The notes: a model not told the origin generated them from the sequence alone. A DNA stretch of 64,000 nt from Dokdonella_A sp963758365 (GCA_963758365.1 CAVWVB010000001.1:2232001-2296000), one strand, 5' to 3'; shown: positions 35,756 to 44,294, counted from the first letter of the stretch. Made by a program: numbers and translations.

Positions 35756-36097
35756 TCAGGCGGCGCGATCGAGTCCGCGGGCGTCCGATCCCGTGGTATC
35801 GATGTCGACGCGGCGTCGAAATCCCGGCAGCGCGAACAGCGGCAGCAGGATCCAGTACGCGGGGACCTCACGGCACAGCAGGCGCATGCCGGATGCTCCC
35901 TCGTGCAGCGAACCGTCGCGGATATCCTCGACGACGACCTCGCCCATCCGCATCGAGCGCCGCGGCCACGGCGACTCGGTCGAATCCTCGATCCGGTCGA
36001 GCCAGTCCAGGCGCTGATGCATGCGCGCATAGTGCGCGCACTTCGGGCAGTGCGGATTGCGGTGGACTCTCAAGATTTTCACGACGGTCTCCTTCAC
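35756..36097 (-). CDS. DCC/DUF393-like thiol-disulfide protein
   Basis: A 113-residue protein with VHRNPHCPKCAHYARMHQRL near the N terminus, a CPKC pair placed as in the DxDCPxC motif of the DCC (DUF393) family, and the later family pattern GEVVVEDIRDGS...LLCREVPAYWILLPLFALPG. The DxxC part is altered (NPHCPKC for the usual DGDCPLC). Its start overlaps the TetR stop by four bases and it precedes the adaptor gene by 11 bases, so it is the second gene of the export operon. DCC proteins have no settled function; its place in an export operon is unusual. Confidence 0.75.
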   Translation of the reverse strand: MKETVVKILRVHRNPHCPKCAHYARMHQRLDWLDRIEDSTESPWPRRSMRMGEVVVEDIRDGSLHEGASGMRLLCREVPAYWILLPLFALPGFRRRVDIDTTGSDARGLDRAA

Positions 36098-36765
36098 TCG
36101 ACGCCGAGTCCGCGATCGAGCAGCGCGATCGTATGCGCGCGCATCGCATCGGCGTCGATATCGGTGGCATCGAACAGATTGCGCCAGATCGGCGCGCTGG
36201 CCGCCGGGAACAGCGTGAGGCCGACCAGCGACACCACGAGCAGGCGGGGATCGAGGTCCGGATTGAGCGCGCCTCGCCGCTGCGCCTGCGCAAGACGCTG
36301 CGCGAGCAGCACCGGAATCTGCGGGCCGACCCGCCGCAGCAGGAATTCACGCAGCGCGCCGCCCTCGCAGAGCACTTCACGTACCCACAGCGCGGGCAGC
36401 CACGGATGCCTTTCAACGACCGTGCCGATACCGCGCACGAATGCGGCGACGATCGAAGCCGGGTCGGTCGCGGCCATCGGCAGTTCTTCGCGCAGGCCAT
36501 CGATCGCGGGCACCAGGCGCTCGTCGACGACCGCCTGCAACAGCTGCTCGCCGCTGCCGAAGTAATAGTGCAGCAATGCCGGCGTGACATCGGCTTCGCG
36601 CGCGATCGCCCGCAGCGAGGCCGCCGCCACACCGACGCGCACGTAGCAGGCCAGCGCGGCATCGAGCAGGCGCGGACGCAGTTCCGGGCTGTCGGCACCG
36701 GGGCGGCCCGGCAATCGCCGGGAGGCCGACCCGGACTTGCGCGGCACAGTCGGGTTACTGATCAT
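36094..36765 (-). CDS. TetR-family repressor of the ABC export operon (CecR/YbiH-like)
   Basis: A 223-residue regulator: a TetR helix-turn-helix at about residues 32-75 (ARLLDAALACYVRVGVAAAS-like start, LRAIAREADVTPALLHYYFGSGEQLLQAVVDERL) and a C-terminal ligand domain with FVRGIGTVVERHPWLPALWVREVL. It leads the operon TetR - DCC protein - adaptor - ATPase - permease, with ATGA overlaps at most junctions. The closest E. coli analogue is cecR-ybhGFSR. Autoregulation through the AT-rich inverted repeat 10 bases upstream is likely. Confidence 0.92.
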   Translation of the reverse strand: MISNPTVPRKSGSASRRLPGRPGADSPELRPRLLDAALACYVRVGVAAASLRAIAREADVTPALLHYYFGSGEQLLQAVVDERLVPAIDGLREELPMAATDPASIVAAFVRGIGTVVERHPWLPALWVREVLCEGGALREFLLRRVGPQIPVLLAQRLAQAQRRGALNPDLDPRLLVVSLVGLTLFPAASAPIWRNLFDATDIDADAMRAHTIALLDRGLGVE

Positions 36766-36774
36766 GCGGCCAAT

Positions 36775-36790
36775 TTAATTTATCAATTAA
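36775..36790. promoter_or_regulatory. Candidate TetR operator, AT-rich inverted repeat
   Basis: TTAATT and AATTAA form perfect arms around TATC, inside a 25-base AT-only block that stands out in this GC-rich window. It lies 10 bases before the TetR gene and 70 before the phoH-like gene, so it could control either or both. Confidence 0.6.
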
Positions 36791-36859
36791 TTATTTGCAA
36801 GCCCGTTGCCGGCGGGTCCCGTAGCCATGCCCCGAGGTGCGCGCTACGCTCGCGCGCCT

Positions 36860-37867
36860 ATGCCTGACGTGACCCACCACGATTTCGCGCTGGAGCCCGC
36901 CGACGGCGAACGGCTCGCGAACCTGGCCGGTCCGTTCGACGAACATCTGCGCCAGATCGAGCTACGCCTCGGCGTCGAAATCGCCAATCGCGGCAACGTG
37001 TTCCGGGTCACCGGCAACGAGCACGCGGTCAAGGCCGGCGAGCGCGTTCTGCGCGACCTCTACTTCGCGACCGAGACCGAGGCACTGACCGGAGCGCAGA
37101 TCAACCTGCATCTCGCGGAATCGGGCATCGATGCGCTCGATGCGCGCGCGGCGGAGGGCGCTCAGGAAGTCGCGATCAAGGTCAAGCGCGGGACGATCCG
37201 CGGTCGCGGCGCGAACCAGACCCGCTATCTGCATGCGATCGCGACCCATGACATCAACTTCGGGATAGGGCCGGCCGGCACCGGCAAGACCTGGCTCGCA
37301 GTCGCGATGGCCGTCGAAGCGCTCAACGACAACCGCGTGCAGCGCCTGATCCTGGTGCGTCCGGCGGTCGAAGCCGGCGAAAAGCTCGGCTTCCTTCCCG
37401 GCGATCTGACCCAGAAGGTCGATCCGTATCTGCGTCCCCTCTACGACGCGCTGTACGAAATGCTCGGCATCGAAAAGGTCATGAAACTGATCGAGCGCAA
37501 CGTGATCGAGATCGCACCTCTTGCCTACATGCGCGGTCGCACGCTCAACGATTCATTCGTGATCCTCGACGAGGCGCAGAACACGACGATCGAGCAGATG
37601 AAGATGTTCCTGACCCGGATCGGCTTCGGTTCCGTCGCGGTCGTCACCGGCGACACGACGCAGACCGACCTGCCGCGCCACGTCAAGTCGGGCCTGCGCG
37701 ATGCGGTCGACGTGCTGCATGAAGTGGACGGAGTCAGTTTCACGTTCTTCACCGCCAGGGACGTCGTGCGGCATCCGCTCGTGCAGCGCATCGTGCGCGC
37801 CTACGAGCAGCGCTCGGCCCAGGCGGAGCCGGCGTTGCGCGACGCGGGACATGCGGATGGGGACTGA
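36860..37867 (+). CDS. ybeZ: PhoH-like ATPase (YbeZ/PhoL)
   Basis: A 335-residue cytoplasmic P-loop protein. Residues 10-90 hold the KH-like N-terminal region of this family (LRQIELRLGVEIANRGNVFRVTG). Walker A GPAGTGKTW is at 136-144, and Walker B is FVILDEAQNTT. EKLGFLPGDLTQKVDPYLRPLYDAL and VTGDTTQTDLP are PhoH signatures. It is followed directly by ybeY, its usual partner in ribosome and RNA quality control. The frame is open before ATG 36860 but the added residues are not conserved-looking. Confidence 0.95.
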   Translation: MPDVTHHDFALEPADGERLANLAGPFDEHLRQIELRLGVEIANRGNVFRVTGNEHAVKAGERVLRDLYFATETEALTGAQINLHLAESGIDALDARAAEGAQEVAIKVKRGTIRGRGANQTRYLHAIATHDINFGIGPAGTGKTWLAVAMAVEALNDNRVQRLILVRPAVEAGEKLGFLPGDLTQKVDPYLRPLYDALYEMLGIEKVMKLIERNVIEIAPLAYMRGRTLNDSFVILDEAQNTTIEQMKMFLTRIGFGSVAVVTGDTTQTDLPRHVKSGLRDAVDVLHEVDGVSFTFFTARDVVRHPLVQRIVRAYEQRSAQAEPALRDAGHADGD

Positions 37868-37892
37868 ATCGCGCGACGCGGGAGCCGCGCGC

Positions 37893-38381
37893 ATGCGCAA
37901 GCGTCTGCCCGGCGAATCCCGTCTCTGCCTCTGGCTCAGGAACGAGGCCGGACGCCGCGGCGTTCCCGTGTTGCGATCTTTCGAATCGTGGATCGAGGCG
38001 ATCCCCGAACTGCGCGAGAGCCCGAACTGGACCGAAGTCAACATCCTGATCGTCGGCGCGGCGGCCGGACGCCGCTACAACCGGCAGTTCCGCGACAGCG
38101 ATCACGCGACCAATGTGCTGAGCTTTCCGTACGAGCCGATGCCCGGCGAGCACTCCGGGCTGCTCGGCGACATCGTGCTTTGCGCACCGGTGATCGCACG
38201 CGAGGCACGCGAGCAGGGCAAGCCGGTGCGCGATCACTACGCGCATCTTGCGGTCCACGGTGTGCTGCATCTGCTTGGCTACGACCACCAGAGCGCGCGC
38301 GACGCGCGACGCATGGAGGCGCTGGAAACCCGCGTACTCGCATCGTTGGGCATGGCCGACCCGTACGCGCGCAGCGGGTAG
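37893..38381 (+). CDS. ybeY: Endoribonuclease YbeY
   Basis: A 162-residue metal-dependent RNase that matures 16S rRNA 3' ends and takes part in ribosome quality control. The zinc site is complete: His122, His126 and His132 in HGVLHLLGYDH. RDSDHATNVLSFPYEP and LLGDIVLCAPVI are family phrases and the length fits E. coli YbeY (155). ATG 37893 has GGGAG upstream; ATGs at 37851 and 37857 overlapping the ybeZ end are also possible. It is in the ybeZ-ybeY-corC order known from many proteobacteria. Confidence 0.95.
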   Translation: MRKRLPGESRLCLWLRNEAGRRGVPVLRSFESWIEAIPELRESPNWTEVNILIVGAAAGRRYNRQFRDSDHATNVLSFPYEPMPGEHSGLLGDIVLCAPVIAREAREQGKPVRDHYAHLAVHGVLHLLGYDHQSARDARRMEALETRVLASLGMADPYARSG

Positions 38382-38586
38382 TGGCAGCGCAATGCCGCGC
38401 CGACCGATCGCGCGGGCGATCCGCTCGCTGCACGGCACGGAACGGTCCTACCGCGCCCCTTCGCGGGGCCTGCCGGGTCCCTGCTCGGGCGTCGCCCCGG
38501 GCGCCCACGCGAACCTCGCGGCGATCCCGTGAAAACCGGCTTTGCTACACTGCCACCCCGCCCAGATGGGCTTGCGCACGCGGCAG

Positions 38587-39426
38587 ATGAGCGAGGACCC
38601 TCCCAGTATCCCGTCCCGAACCTGGTTCGGGCGCATCGCACAGGCGCTCTCCGGAGAACCGCAGAGCCGCGAGGAACTCATCGAGGAACTTCGCCACGCC
38701 CAGGCCAACGGCCTGCTGTCGAACGACACGCTGTCGATGATCGAAGGCGCCATCGAGGTCGCCAACCTCACGGTCGCCGACGTCATCGTGCCGCGCGGCC
38801 AGATGGTATCGCTGCCGATCGATGCGCCGCCCGGACAGATCCTCAGGGAGGTGATCGAATCGGGTCACTCGCGCTTTCCGGTACATGCCGGCGACAAGGA
38901 CGAGATGCTCGGCATCCTGCTGGCCAAGGACCTGTTGCGCTGTTTCGTGCACGATGCACCGGTCGAGATCCGCAGCCTGCTGCGCCCGGTCACGATGGTC
39001 CCGGAATCCAAGCGGCTCAACATCCTGCTCAAGGAGTTCCGTCTGTCGCGCAACCATATGGCGATCGTCGTCGACGAATATGGCGGCGTCGCCGGCCTGG
39101 TCACCATCGAGGACGTGCTCGAGCAGATCGTCGGTGACATCGACGACGAGCACGATGACGACGACGACGAGCACACGATGATCCAGACCACCGCCAACGG
39201 CGATTTTCTGGTCAACGCGCTGACGCCGATCGCCGAGTTCAACGAGCGCTTCGAGTGCGAATTCAGCGATGAGGAATTCGACACTATCGGCGGCATGGTC
39301 ACCGCGGCGCTTGGCCACCTGCCCGAAGTCGGCGAGGAGGCAGTGATCGGCGGTCTGCATTTCCAGGTGACGCGCGCCGATGCACGCCGCGTGCACCAGT
39401 TCGCGATGCGCGTGCATGAAGCCTGA
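38587..39426 (+). CDS. corC: CorC/YbeX-like protein with CBS pair and transporter-associated domain
   Basis: A 279-residue cytoplasmic protein: SREELIEELRHAQANGLLSNDTLSMIEGAIEVANLTVADV leads into two CBS domains (about 55-175; SRFPVHAGDKDEMLGIL, MAIVVDEYGGVAGLVTIEDVLEQIVGDI), an acidic linker DDEHDDDDDEH, and a CorC_HlyC domain (FDTIGGMVTAALGHLPEVGEEAVIGGLHFQVTRADARR). In enterobacteria it affects CorA-linked magnesium and cobalt efflux and ribosome function. A corA gene lies 1.5 kb downstream. ATG 38566 would add seven residues. Confidence 0.93.
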   Translation: MSEDPPSIPSRTWFGRIAQALSGEPQSREELIEELRHAQANGLLSNDTLSMIEGAIEVANLTVADVIVPRGQMVSLPIDAPPGQILREVIESGHSRFPVHAGDKDEMLGILLAKDLLRCFVHDAPVEIRSLLRPVTMVPESKRLNILLKEFRLSRNHMAIVVDEYGGVAGLVTIEDVLEQIVGDIDDEHDDDDDEHTMIQTTANGDFLVNALTPIAEFNERFECEFSDEEFDTIGGMVTAALGHLPEVGEEAVIGGLHFQVTRADARRVHQFAMRVHEA

Positions 39427-40774
39427 AGGCAGGATATCGCGAACCGGGAATCGGCAATCGAGGGAACCGGTCAGGTTTTTCCGGGACTGCATCTGTGCGG
39501 CTCGCGGCCTGCTCCTCTGCGCGTCGCTCGGCGTCGCGGCGACCGCGACCGCGCAGACGAATGTTGAGCCGCCGTCGTCCGGTTCCCGATTCACGATTCG
39601 CGACTTCCAGCCCGAAATCAGCCTGCTCACGATCGGACCCGGCGAGATATTCTTCGAGCGCTTCGGTCACAACGCGATCGTCGTGCGCGATCCGGCGCGC
39701 GGCGAGGCGCTCGCGTACAACTACGGGATCTTCGACTTCGACCAGCAGCATTTCCTGCTCAATTTCGCGCGCGGCCGCATGCTCTACCGGATGGCCGTCG
39801 ACGTGCTCGCCGACGATCTCGACATGTATCGCGCCGAGGGCCGCTCGATCACCGAGCAGCGGCTCGATCTGGATCCCGATCAGGCGCGCAGGCTGGTCGA
39901 CTTCCTCGAATGGAATGCGCGTCCGGGCAACGCGCAGTACCGCTACGACTATTTCGAAGCCAATTGCTCGACGCGCGTGCGCGACGCGCTGGACAAGGCG
40001 CTGGGCGGCGCCCTGCAGGCGCAGAGCGAAGGGCGCTCGCGCGGCTACACCTGGCGCCTCGACGCGCTGCGGCTGATGGCTCCGGAACCCGTGCTGATGC
40101 TCGGCATCGATCTCGGACTGGGCCCGTTCGCGGACCAGCGCATCGATTTCTGGCAGGAAAGCTTCGTTCCGGAAACCCTGGCCCAGCTCGCGAGTGAGAC
40201 CCGCGTGACGCACGCGGACCGCAGCGTGCGACCGCTGGTCAGTGCGACGACGACGCTCGCAAGCGGGCGCGTGGAGCAGCCGCCGTCCCTGCCGCCGGAC
40301 CTGCGCGTGCCGTTCCTGCTGCTCGGCCTCGCTCTCGGCCTCATGCTGCTGTGGATCGCGCGTGCACGAACCGCGACCGCGCGTATCCCGCTGGCCGCGT
40401 TCGCGATCCTGTTCGAACTGGTCTGCGGACTCGGCGGACTGGTCCTGCTGTTCCTGTGGTTCGGCACCGAGCATCGCGCCGCCTGGCGCAACGAGAACCT
40501 GCTGCTGCTCGATCCGCTGTGCCTGCTCCTGGTACCGGCCTGGTTCGGCATCGCGCGTGGATACCGGCCGCGCGGCCGCCTGCCGGTTTTCGTCGCGTCA
40601 CTGGTCACGCTGTTCGCCGCGTTCGCGCTGTTCTCGAAGATCCTGCCCTGGTTCGCGCAGAGCAATCTGCAGTGGATCGTTCTGCTGCTGCCGATCCATC
40701 TTGCCCTCGCGCTGATCGTTGCGCGCCGCAGCGGCATCGGAACGCCGCCAGCGCGGCCCCACGCGGGCACCTGA
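39416..40774 (+). CDS. DUF4105 (Lnb-like) membrane protein
   Basis: A 452-residue protein. A signal or anchor segment (GLLLCASLGVAATATAQ) is followed by a periplasmic DUF4105 domain: SLLTIGPGEIFFERFGHNAIVVRDP, LAYNYGIFDFDQQHFLLNFARGRMLYRM and YRYDYFEANCSTRVRDALDKAL, with candidate catalytic His (GHNA) and Cys (NCST). Five or six helices fill the C-terminal 180 residues. The Pfam domain is now linked to Lnb, a lipoprotein N-acylation enzyme described in other bacteria, but activity here is inference. The ATG at 39416 overlaps corC by 11 bases; the first 60 codons contain two arms of a repeat pair. Confidence 0.82.
   Translation: MKPEGRISRTGNRQSREPVRFFRDCICAARGLLLCASLGVAATATAQTNVEPPSSGSRFTIRDFQPEISLLTIGPGEIFFERFGHNAIVVRDPARGEALAYNYGIFDFDQQHFLLNFARGRMLYRMAVDVLADDLDMYRAEGRSITEQRLDLDPDQARRLVDFLEWNARPGNAQYRYDYFEANCSTRVRDALDKALGGALQAQSEGRSRGYTWRLDALRLMAPEPVLMLGIDLGLGPFADQRIDFWQESFVPETLAQLASETRVTHADRSVRPLVSATTTLASGRVEQPPSLPPDLRVPFLLLGLALGLMLLWIARARTATARIPLAAFAILFELVCGLGGLVLLFLWFGTEHRAAWRNENLLLLDPLCLLLVPAWFGIARGYRPRGRLPVFVASLVTLFAAFALFSKILPWFAQSNLQWIVLLLPIHLALALIVARRSGIGTPPARPHAGT
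39437..39603. repeat. Imperfect inverted repeat pair (24 bases, 20 matching) inside the DUF4105 gene start
   Basis: The left arm 39437-39460 and the reverse complement of the right arm 39580-39603 both begin TCGCGAA and match at 20 of 24 positions, with AATCGG in common. The spacing is 119 bases. The left arm contains the same CCGGGAATCG as the pair at 29554-29657. Both arms are translated in the DUF4105 gene, one before and one after the signal segment. Confidence 0.5.
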
Positions 40775-40882
40775 ATCGCGCGGTCGTGCGCGCAACTGCA
40801 GGCAACGGCGGCCTTTGCTGGTTGCTGCCTCACGGGTCGCTCGCGATTGCCGAAGCCCGCCCCGAAGCGGCATGATCCGCGC

Positions 40883-41902
40883 ATGGACCTCAAGGCGACG
40901 AAGCTGCCGACCGATCCGTCGTGCACCGATCCGATGGTGGTCAACTGCGTCTCCTATTCGGCCGACGGTCGCCGCCTGCGCGCCATCACGATCGACGAAA
41001 TCAGCGACGTGCTCGAAACCGTGGACGAATGGGTCTGGGTCGGCCTGCACGAACCCGATGAGGATCTGCTCGAGAAACTGCGCGAGGAGTTCGGCCTGCA
41101 CGAGCTCGCGATCGAGGACGCCCATAACGCGCACCAGCGCGCGAAGATCGAGGTCTACGGAGACTCGCTGTTCATCGTCGCGCATACCGCGCAGGTCGTC
41201 GATGGCCGGATCGCGTTCGGCGAGACGCATGTGTTCATGGGCCGCCGCTACATCGTCACCGTGCGTCACGGCGCATCGCTGAGCTACGCGACCGCGCGGC
41301 GCGGCTGCGAACAGACGCCGGACCTGTTGATGCTCGGACCGAGCTATTCGCTGTATGCGGTGCTCGACTTCATCGTCGACAATTTCTTTCCGATCGTGCG
41401 CGAGTTCCGCGAAGACCTGCAGGCACTCGAGGAGGAAGTGTTCCAGGACACGTTCAAGCGCGAAACGATCCGGCGCCTGTACGAATTGAAGAAGGAACTG
41501 GTATCGCTGCGGCTCGCGATCGCGCCCATCCAGGACATCCTGAACCAGCTCGTCCGCCAGTATCCGGGGCTGATTCGCGACGAGGTACGACCGTATTTCC
41601 GCGACGTCTACGATCACGCCGCGCGCATCAACGAGTCGACCGACACGATGCGCGAGATGCTGACCGCGGCACTCAGCGTGAACCTCGCCCTGGTCACCGT
41701 GGCCCAGGGCGAGATCGTCAAGCGCCTCGCCGGATGGGCCGCCCTGCTCGCCGCGCCGACCCTGCTCACGAGCTGGTACGGGATGAATTTCCACGGCATG
41801 CCCGAACTCGACAAGCCCTGGGGCTATCCACTGATGATCGGCTTCACCGTGGGCATCTGCGGCGCGCTCTACCTGGTGCTGCGACGCGCGAAATGGCTCT
41901 AG
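40883..41902 (+). CDS. corA: CorA-family magnesium/cobalt transporter
   Basis: A 339-residue protein: a large cytoplasmic N-terminal funnel domain (about 1-270, with long helices LYELKKELVSLRLAIAPIQDILNQLVRQ), two C-terminal membrane helices, and between them the signature YGMNF (about residue 299) that forms the channel mouth. The GMN motif is intact. It works as a pentamer importing Mg2+. The second start, ATG 40883 (MDLKATKLP), was preferred to an upstream TTG. The corC-like gene lies one gene upstream and a CstA gene 10 bases downstream. Confidence 0.95.
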   Translation: MDLKATKLPTDPSCTDPMVVNCVSYSADGRRLRAITIDEISDVLETVDEWVWVGLHEPDEDLLEKLREEFGLHELAIEDAHNAHQRAKIEVYGDSLFIVAHTAQVVDGRIAFGETHVFMGRRYIVTVRHGASLSYATARRGCEQTPDLLMLGPSYSLYAVLDFIVDNFFPIVREFREDLQALEEEVFQDTFKRETIRRLYELKKELVSLRLAIAPIQDILNQLVRQYPGLIRDEVRPYFRDVYDHAARINESTDTMREMLTAALSVNLALVTVAQGEIVKRLAGWAALLAAPTLLTSWYGMNFHGMPELDKPWGYPLMIGFTVGICGALYLVLRRAKWL

Positions 41903-41912
41903 CGGAGATGTA

Positions 41913-43970
41913 GTGACCGGCATCGCGGCGAAACTCGGCTGGGCACTGCTCGCGGTCGCCGGCGCGGTCTGTCTCGGCACGGTCGCGCTTCACCGTGGCG
42001 AGACGATCAATGCGATCTGGCTGGTCGCGGCCGCTGCCGCGATCCTGGTCGTGGCGCATCGCTTCTACGCGCGCTTCATCGAGTGCGAGGCGCTCGGCGT
42101 CGATCCGTCCCGCGCGACCCCCGCGCTGCGACACGACGACGGTCTCGACTATGTTCCGACCGATCGCTGGGTCGTGTTCGGCCATCATTTCGCCGCGATC
42201 GCGGGCGCCGGCCCGCTGGTCGGCCCGGTGCTCGCCGCGCAGATGGGCTATCTGCCCGGAACCCTGTGGATCCTGGTCGGCGTGGTTCTCGCGGGCGCGG
42301 TCCAGGATTTCATGATCCTGTTCCTGTCGGTGCGCCGCGACGGCCGCTCGCTCGGCGAAATGGTGCGCGCCGAGCTCGGCCCGGCGGCCGGCGTGGTCGC
42401 GATGGTCGGCGTGCTGATGATCCTGTTCATCATCCTTGCAGTGCTCGCGCTGGTCGTGGTCAAGGCGCTCGCGATCAGTCCATGGGGCACGTTCACGGTC
42501 GCGATGACGATGCCGATCGCGCTGCTGATGGGCATCTATCTGCGGTTCGTGCGTCCGGGCCGCGTGCTCGAAGTCTCGCTGATCGGACTCGTGCTGCTGC
42601 TGGTGTCGATCGCGATCGGCGGCCGGGTCGCCGCCGATCCGGCCTGGGCCGCGCTGTTCACGTTCGACGGCAAGGCCCTCGCGTGGATGCTGATCGTCTA
42701 CGGCTTCTGCGCCTCGGTCGTACCGGTCTGGCTGCTGCTCGCGCCGCGTGACTATCTGTCGACCTTCCTCAAGATCGGCACGATCGTGCTGCTTGCAGTC
42801 GGCATCCTGTTCGCAGCGCCGGATCTGCAGATGCCCGCGCTGACCCGCTTCGTCGACGGCAGCGGGCCGGTTTTCGCGGGCGCGCTGTTTCCGTTCCTGT
42901 TCATCACGATCGCCTGCGGCGCCGTGTCCGGATGGCATTCGCTGATCGCCTCGGGCACCACGCCGAAGCTGCTCGCCAACGAACGCGACATGCGCCTGAT
43001 CGGCTACGGCGCGATGCTGATGGAAGGCTTCGTCGCGATCATGGCGCTGATCGCGGCCTGCGTGCTGCAGCCGGGCGTCTATTTCGCGATGAACGCGCCC
43101 GCGGCGCTGCTCGGCACAACGGTCGATTCCGCCGCGCACGCGATCGGCCAGCTCGGGTTCGTGATCACGCCAGAGATGCTTGCGCAGACCGCTCGCGACA
43201 TCGGCGAGACCACGATCCTCTCGCGCGCAGGCGGCGCGCCAACACTCGCGGTCGGCATGGCGCAGATACTCCATGCGCTGTTCGCTGGCGACGGCATGAT
43301 GGCGTTCTGGTACCACTACGCGATCCTGTTCGAGGCGCTGTTCATCCTGACCACGGTCGATGCCGGGACGCGCGTGGGACGCTTCATGATCCAGGAACTC
43401 GCCGGTCTCGCGGTGCCCGCGCTCAGACGCACCGAATCGTGGATTGCGAACCTGATCGCGACCGCGCTCTGCGTCGGCTGCTGGGGCTGGTTTCTCTACC
43501 AGGGCGTGGTCGATCCGCTCGGCGGTATCAATACCCTGTGGCCGCTGTTCGGCATCGCCAACCAGATGCTGGCCGCGATCGCGCTGACTCTGGCCTGCGT
43601 CTGCCTGATCAGGATGAAGCGCGAGCGCTACCTGTGGATACCCCTGCTGCCGACCGTGTGGCTGGTCGTGTGCACGTTGAGCGCCGGTGCGCAGAAGGTG
43701 TTCGGCAATGACGCGCATCTGAGTTTCGCCGCGCACGCGCGCACGTACATGACCGCGCTCGCCGACGGCAGGGTGCTCGCCCCGGCCCGCGACCTCGCGG
43801 AAATGCGCCGGATCGTGCGCAACGACTGGATCGATGCGGGTCTTACGAGCGCCTTCATGCTGCTGGTCGTCGCAGTCGTCCTGTTCGGATTGCGCGCGGC
43901 GCTGGCCGCGCGGGGATCGGCATCCGCGACCGCTCACGAAACGCCGTATGTTGCGGTCGCTGCACAATGA
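41913..43970 (+). CDS. cstA: Carbon starvation CstA-family transporter (pyruvate/peptide)
   Basis: A 685-residue inner-membrane protein with about 17 helices. GHHFAAIAGAGPLVGPVLAAQMGYLPGTLWILVG (family core), CGAVSGWHSLIASGTTPKLL, WYHYAILFEALFILTTVDAGTRVGRFMIQE and GGINTLWPLFGIANQMLAAIAL are diagnostic of CstA/BtsT. E. coli members import pyruvate or peptides under starvation. The start is GTG at 41913, with GGAG 7 bases before it. CstA genes are usually followed on the same strand by a small ybdD gene; here that gene is on the opposite strand (44014-44289). Confidence 0.95.
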   Translation: MTGIAAKLGWALLAVAGAVCLGTVALHRGETINAIWLVAAAAAILVVAHRFYARFIECEALGVDPSRATPALRHDDGLDYVPTDRWVVFGHHFAAIAGAGPLVGPVLAAQMGYLPGTLWILVGVVLAGAVQDFMILFLSVRRDGRSLGEMVRAELGPAAGVVAMVGVLMILFIILAVLALVVVKALAISPWGTFTVAMTMPIALLMGIYLRFVRPGRVLEVSLIGLVLLLVSIAIGGRVAADPAWAALFTFDGKALAWMLIVYGFCASVVPVWLLLAPRDYLSTFLKIGTIVLLAVGILFAAPDLQMPALTRFVDGSGPVFAGALFPFLFITIACGAVSGWHSLIASGTTPKLLANERDMRLIGYGAMLMEGFVAIMALIAACVLQPGVYFAMNAPAALLGTTVDSAAHAIGQLGFVITPEMLAQTARDIGETTILSRAGGAPTLAVGMAQILHALFAGDGMMAFWYHYAILFEALFILTTVDAGTRVGRFMIQELAGLAVPALRRTESWIANLIATALCVGCWGWFLYQGVVDPLGGINTLWPLFGIANQMLAAIALTLACVCLIRMKRERYLWIPLLPTVWLVVCTLSAGAQKVFGNDAHLSFAAHARTYMTALADGRVLAPARDLAEMRRIVRNDWIDAGLTSAFMLLVVAVVLFGLRAALAARGSASATAHETPYVAVAAQ

Positions 43971-44013
43971 TGGCGCGCATCCGCGCTCGCGCGCGGGGGC
44001 GGACGGTAGCGCC

Positions 44014-44289
44014 TCAGCAGCAACCTCCGCCACCACCGCGATAACGCGCACGCTGGCGTTCGGCAAAGAATTCCGCGTAGCTCGGGATCGCGCGCCCCGG
44101 ATGGTGCTCGCGAAGATGCGCGACGTAGCGTTCGTAGTCCGGAACACCGACGATCCGGCGGCCGATCCGGACCGCCTTGCGCCAGAAAACCAGCGCGGCC
44201 GCACCCACGCCGGGCGCGTACACCGCAGCCGCCGCGCGCGGACCTTCGCGGTCGCGATCATGGAGTCGGGACGATAGGTCGCCGTTCAC
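44014..44289 (-). CDS. ybdD: YbdD/YjiX (DUF466) small protein
   Basis: A 91-residue frame whose C-terminal 60 residues match YbdD/YjiX: VRIGRRIVGVPDYERYVAHLREHHPGRAIPSYAEFF and the tail ERQRARYRGGGGGCC with its terminal CC. E. coli YbdD is 65 residues and accompanies CstA. The first 30 residues are unlike the family; the start may be GTG 44289 (6 bases after the sigma gene) or an internal GTG such as 44223. It is on the strand opposite to cstA and convergent with it, and appears to be the second gene of the ECF sigma unit. Confidence 0.85.
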   Translation of the reverse strand: MNGDLSSRLHDRDREGPRAAAAVYAPGVGAAALVFWRKAVRIGRRIVGVPDYERYVAHLREHHPGRAIPSYAEFFAERQRARYRGGGGGCC

Positions 44290-44294
44290 GTCGA

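Noticed and set aside
41844..44261. An 805-codon minus-strand frame, and a 697-codon one at 45096-47189
   Set aside because: They are mirror frames of cstA and tamA; the composition is rich in His, Arg, Asp and Gln with no family signature.
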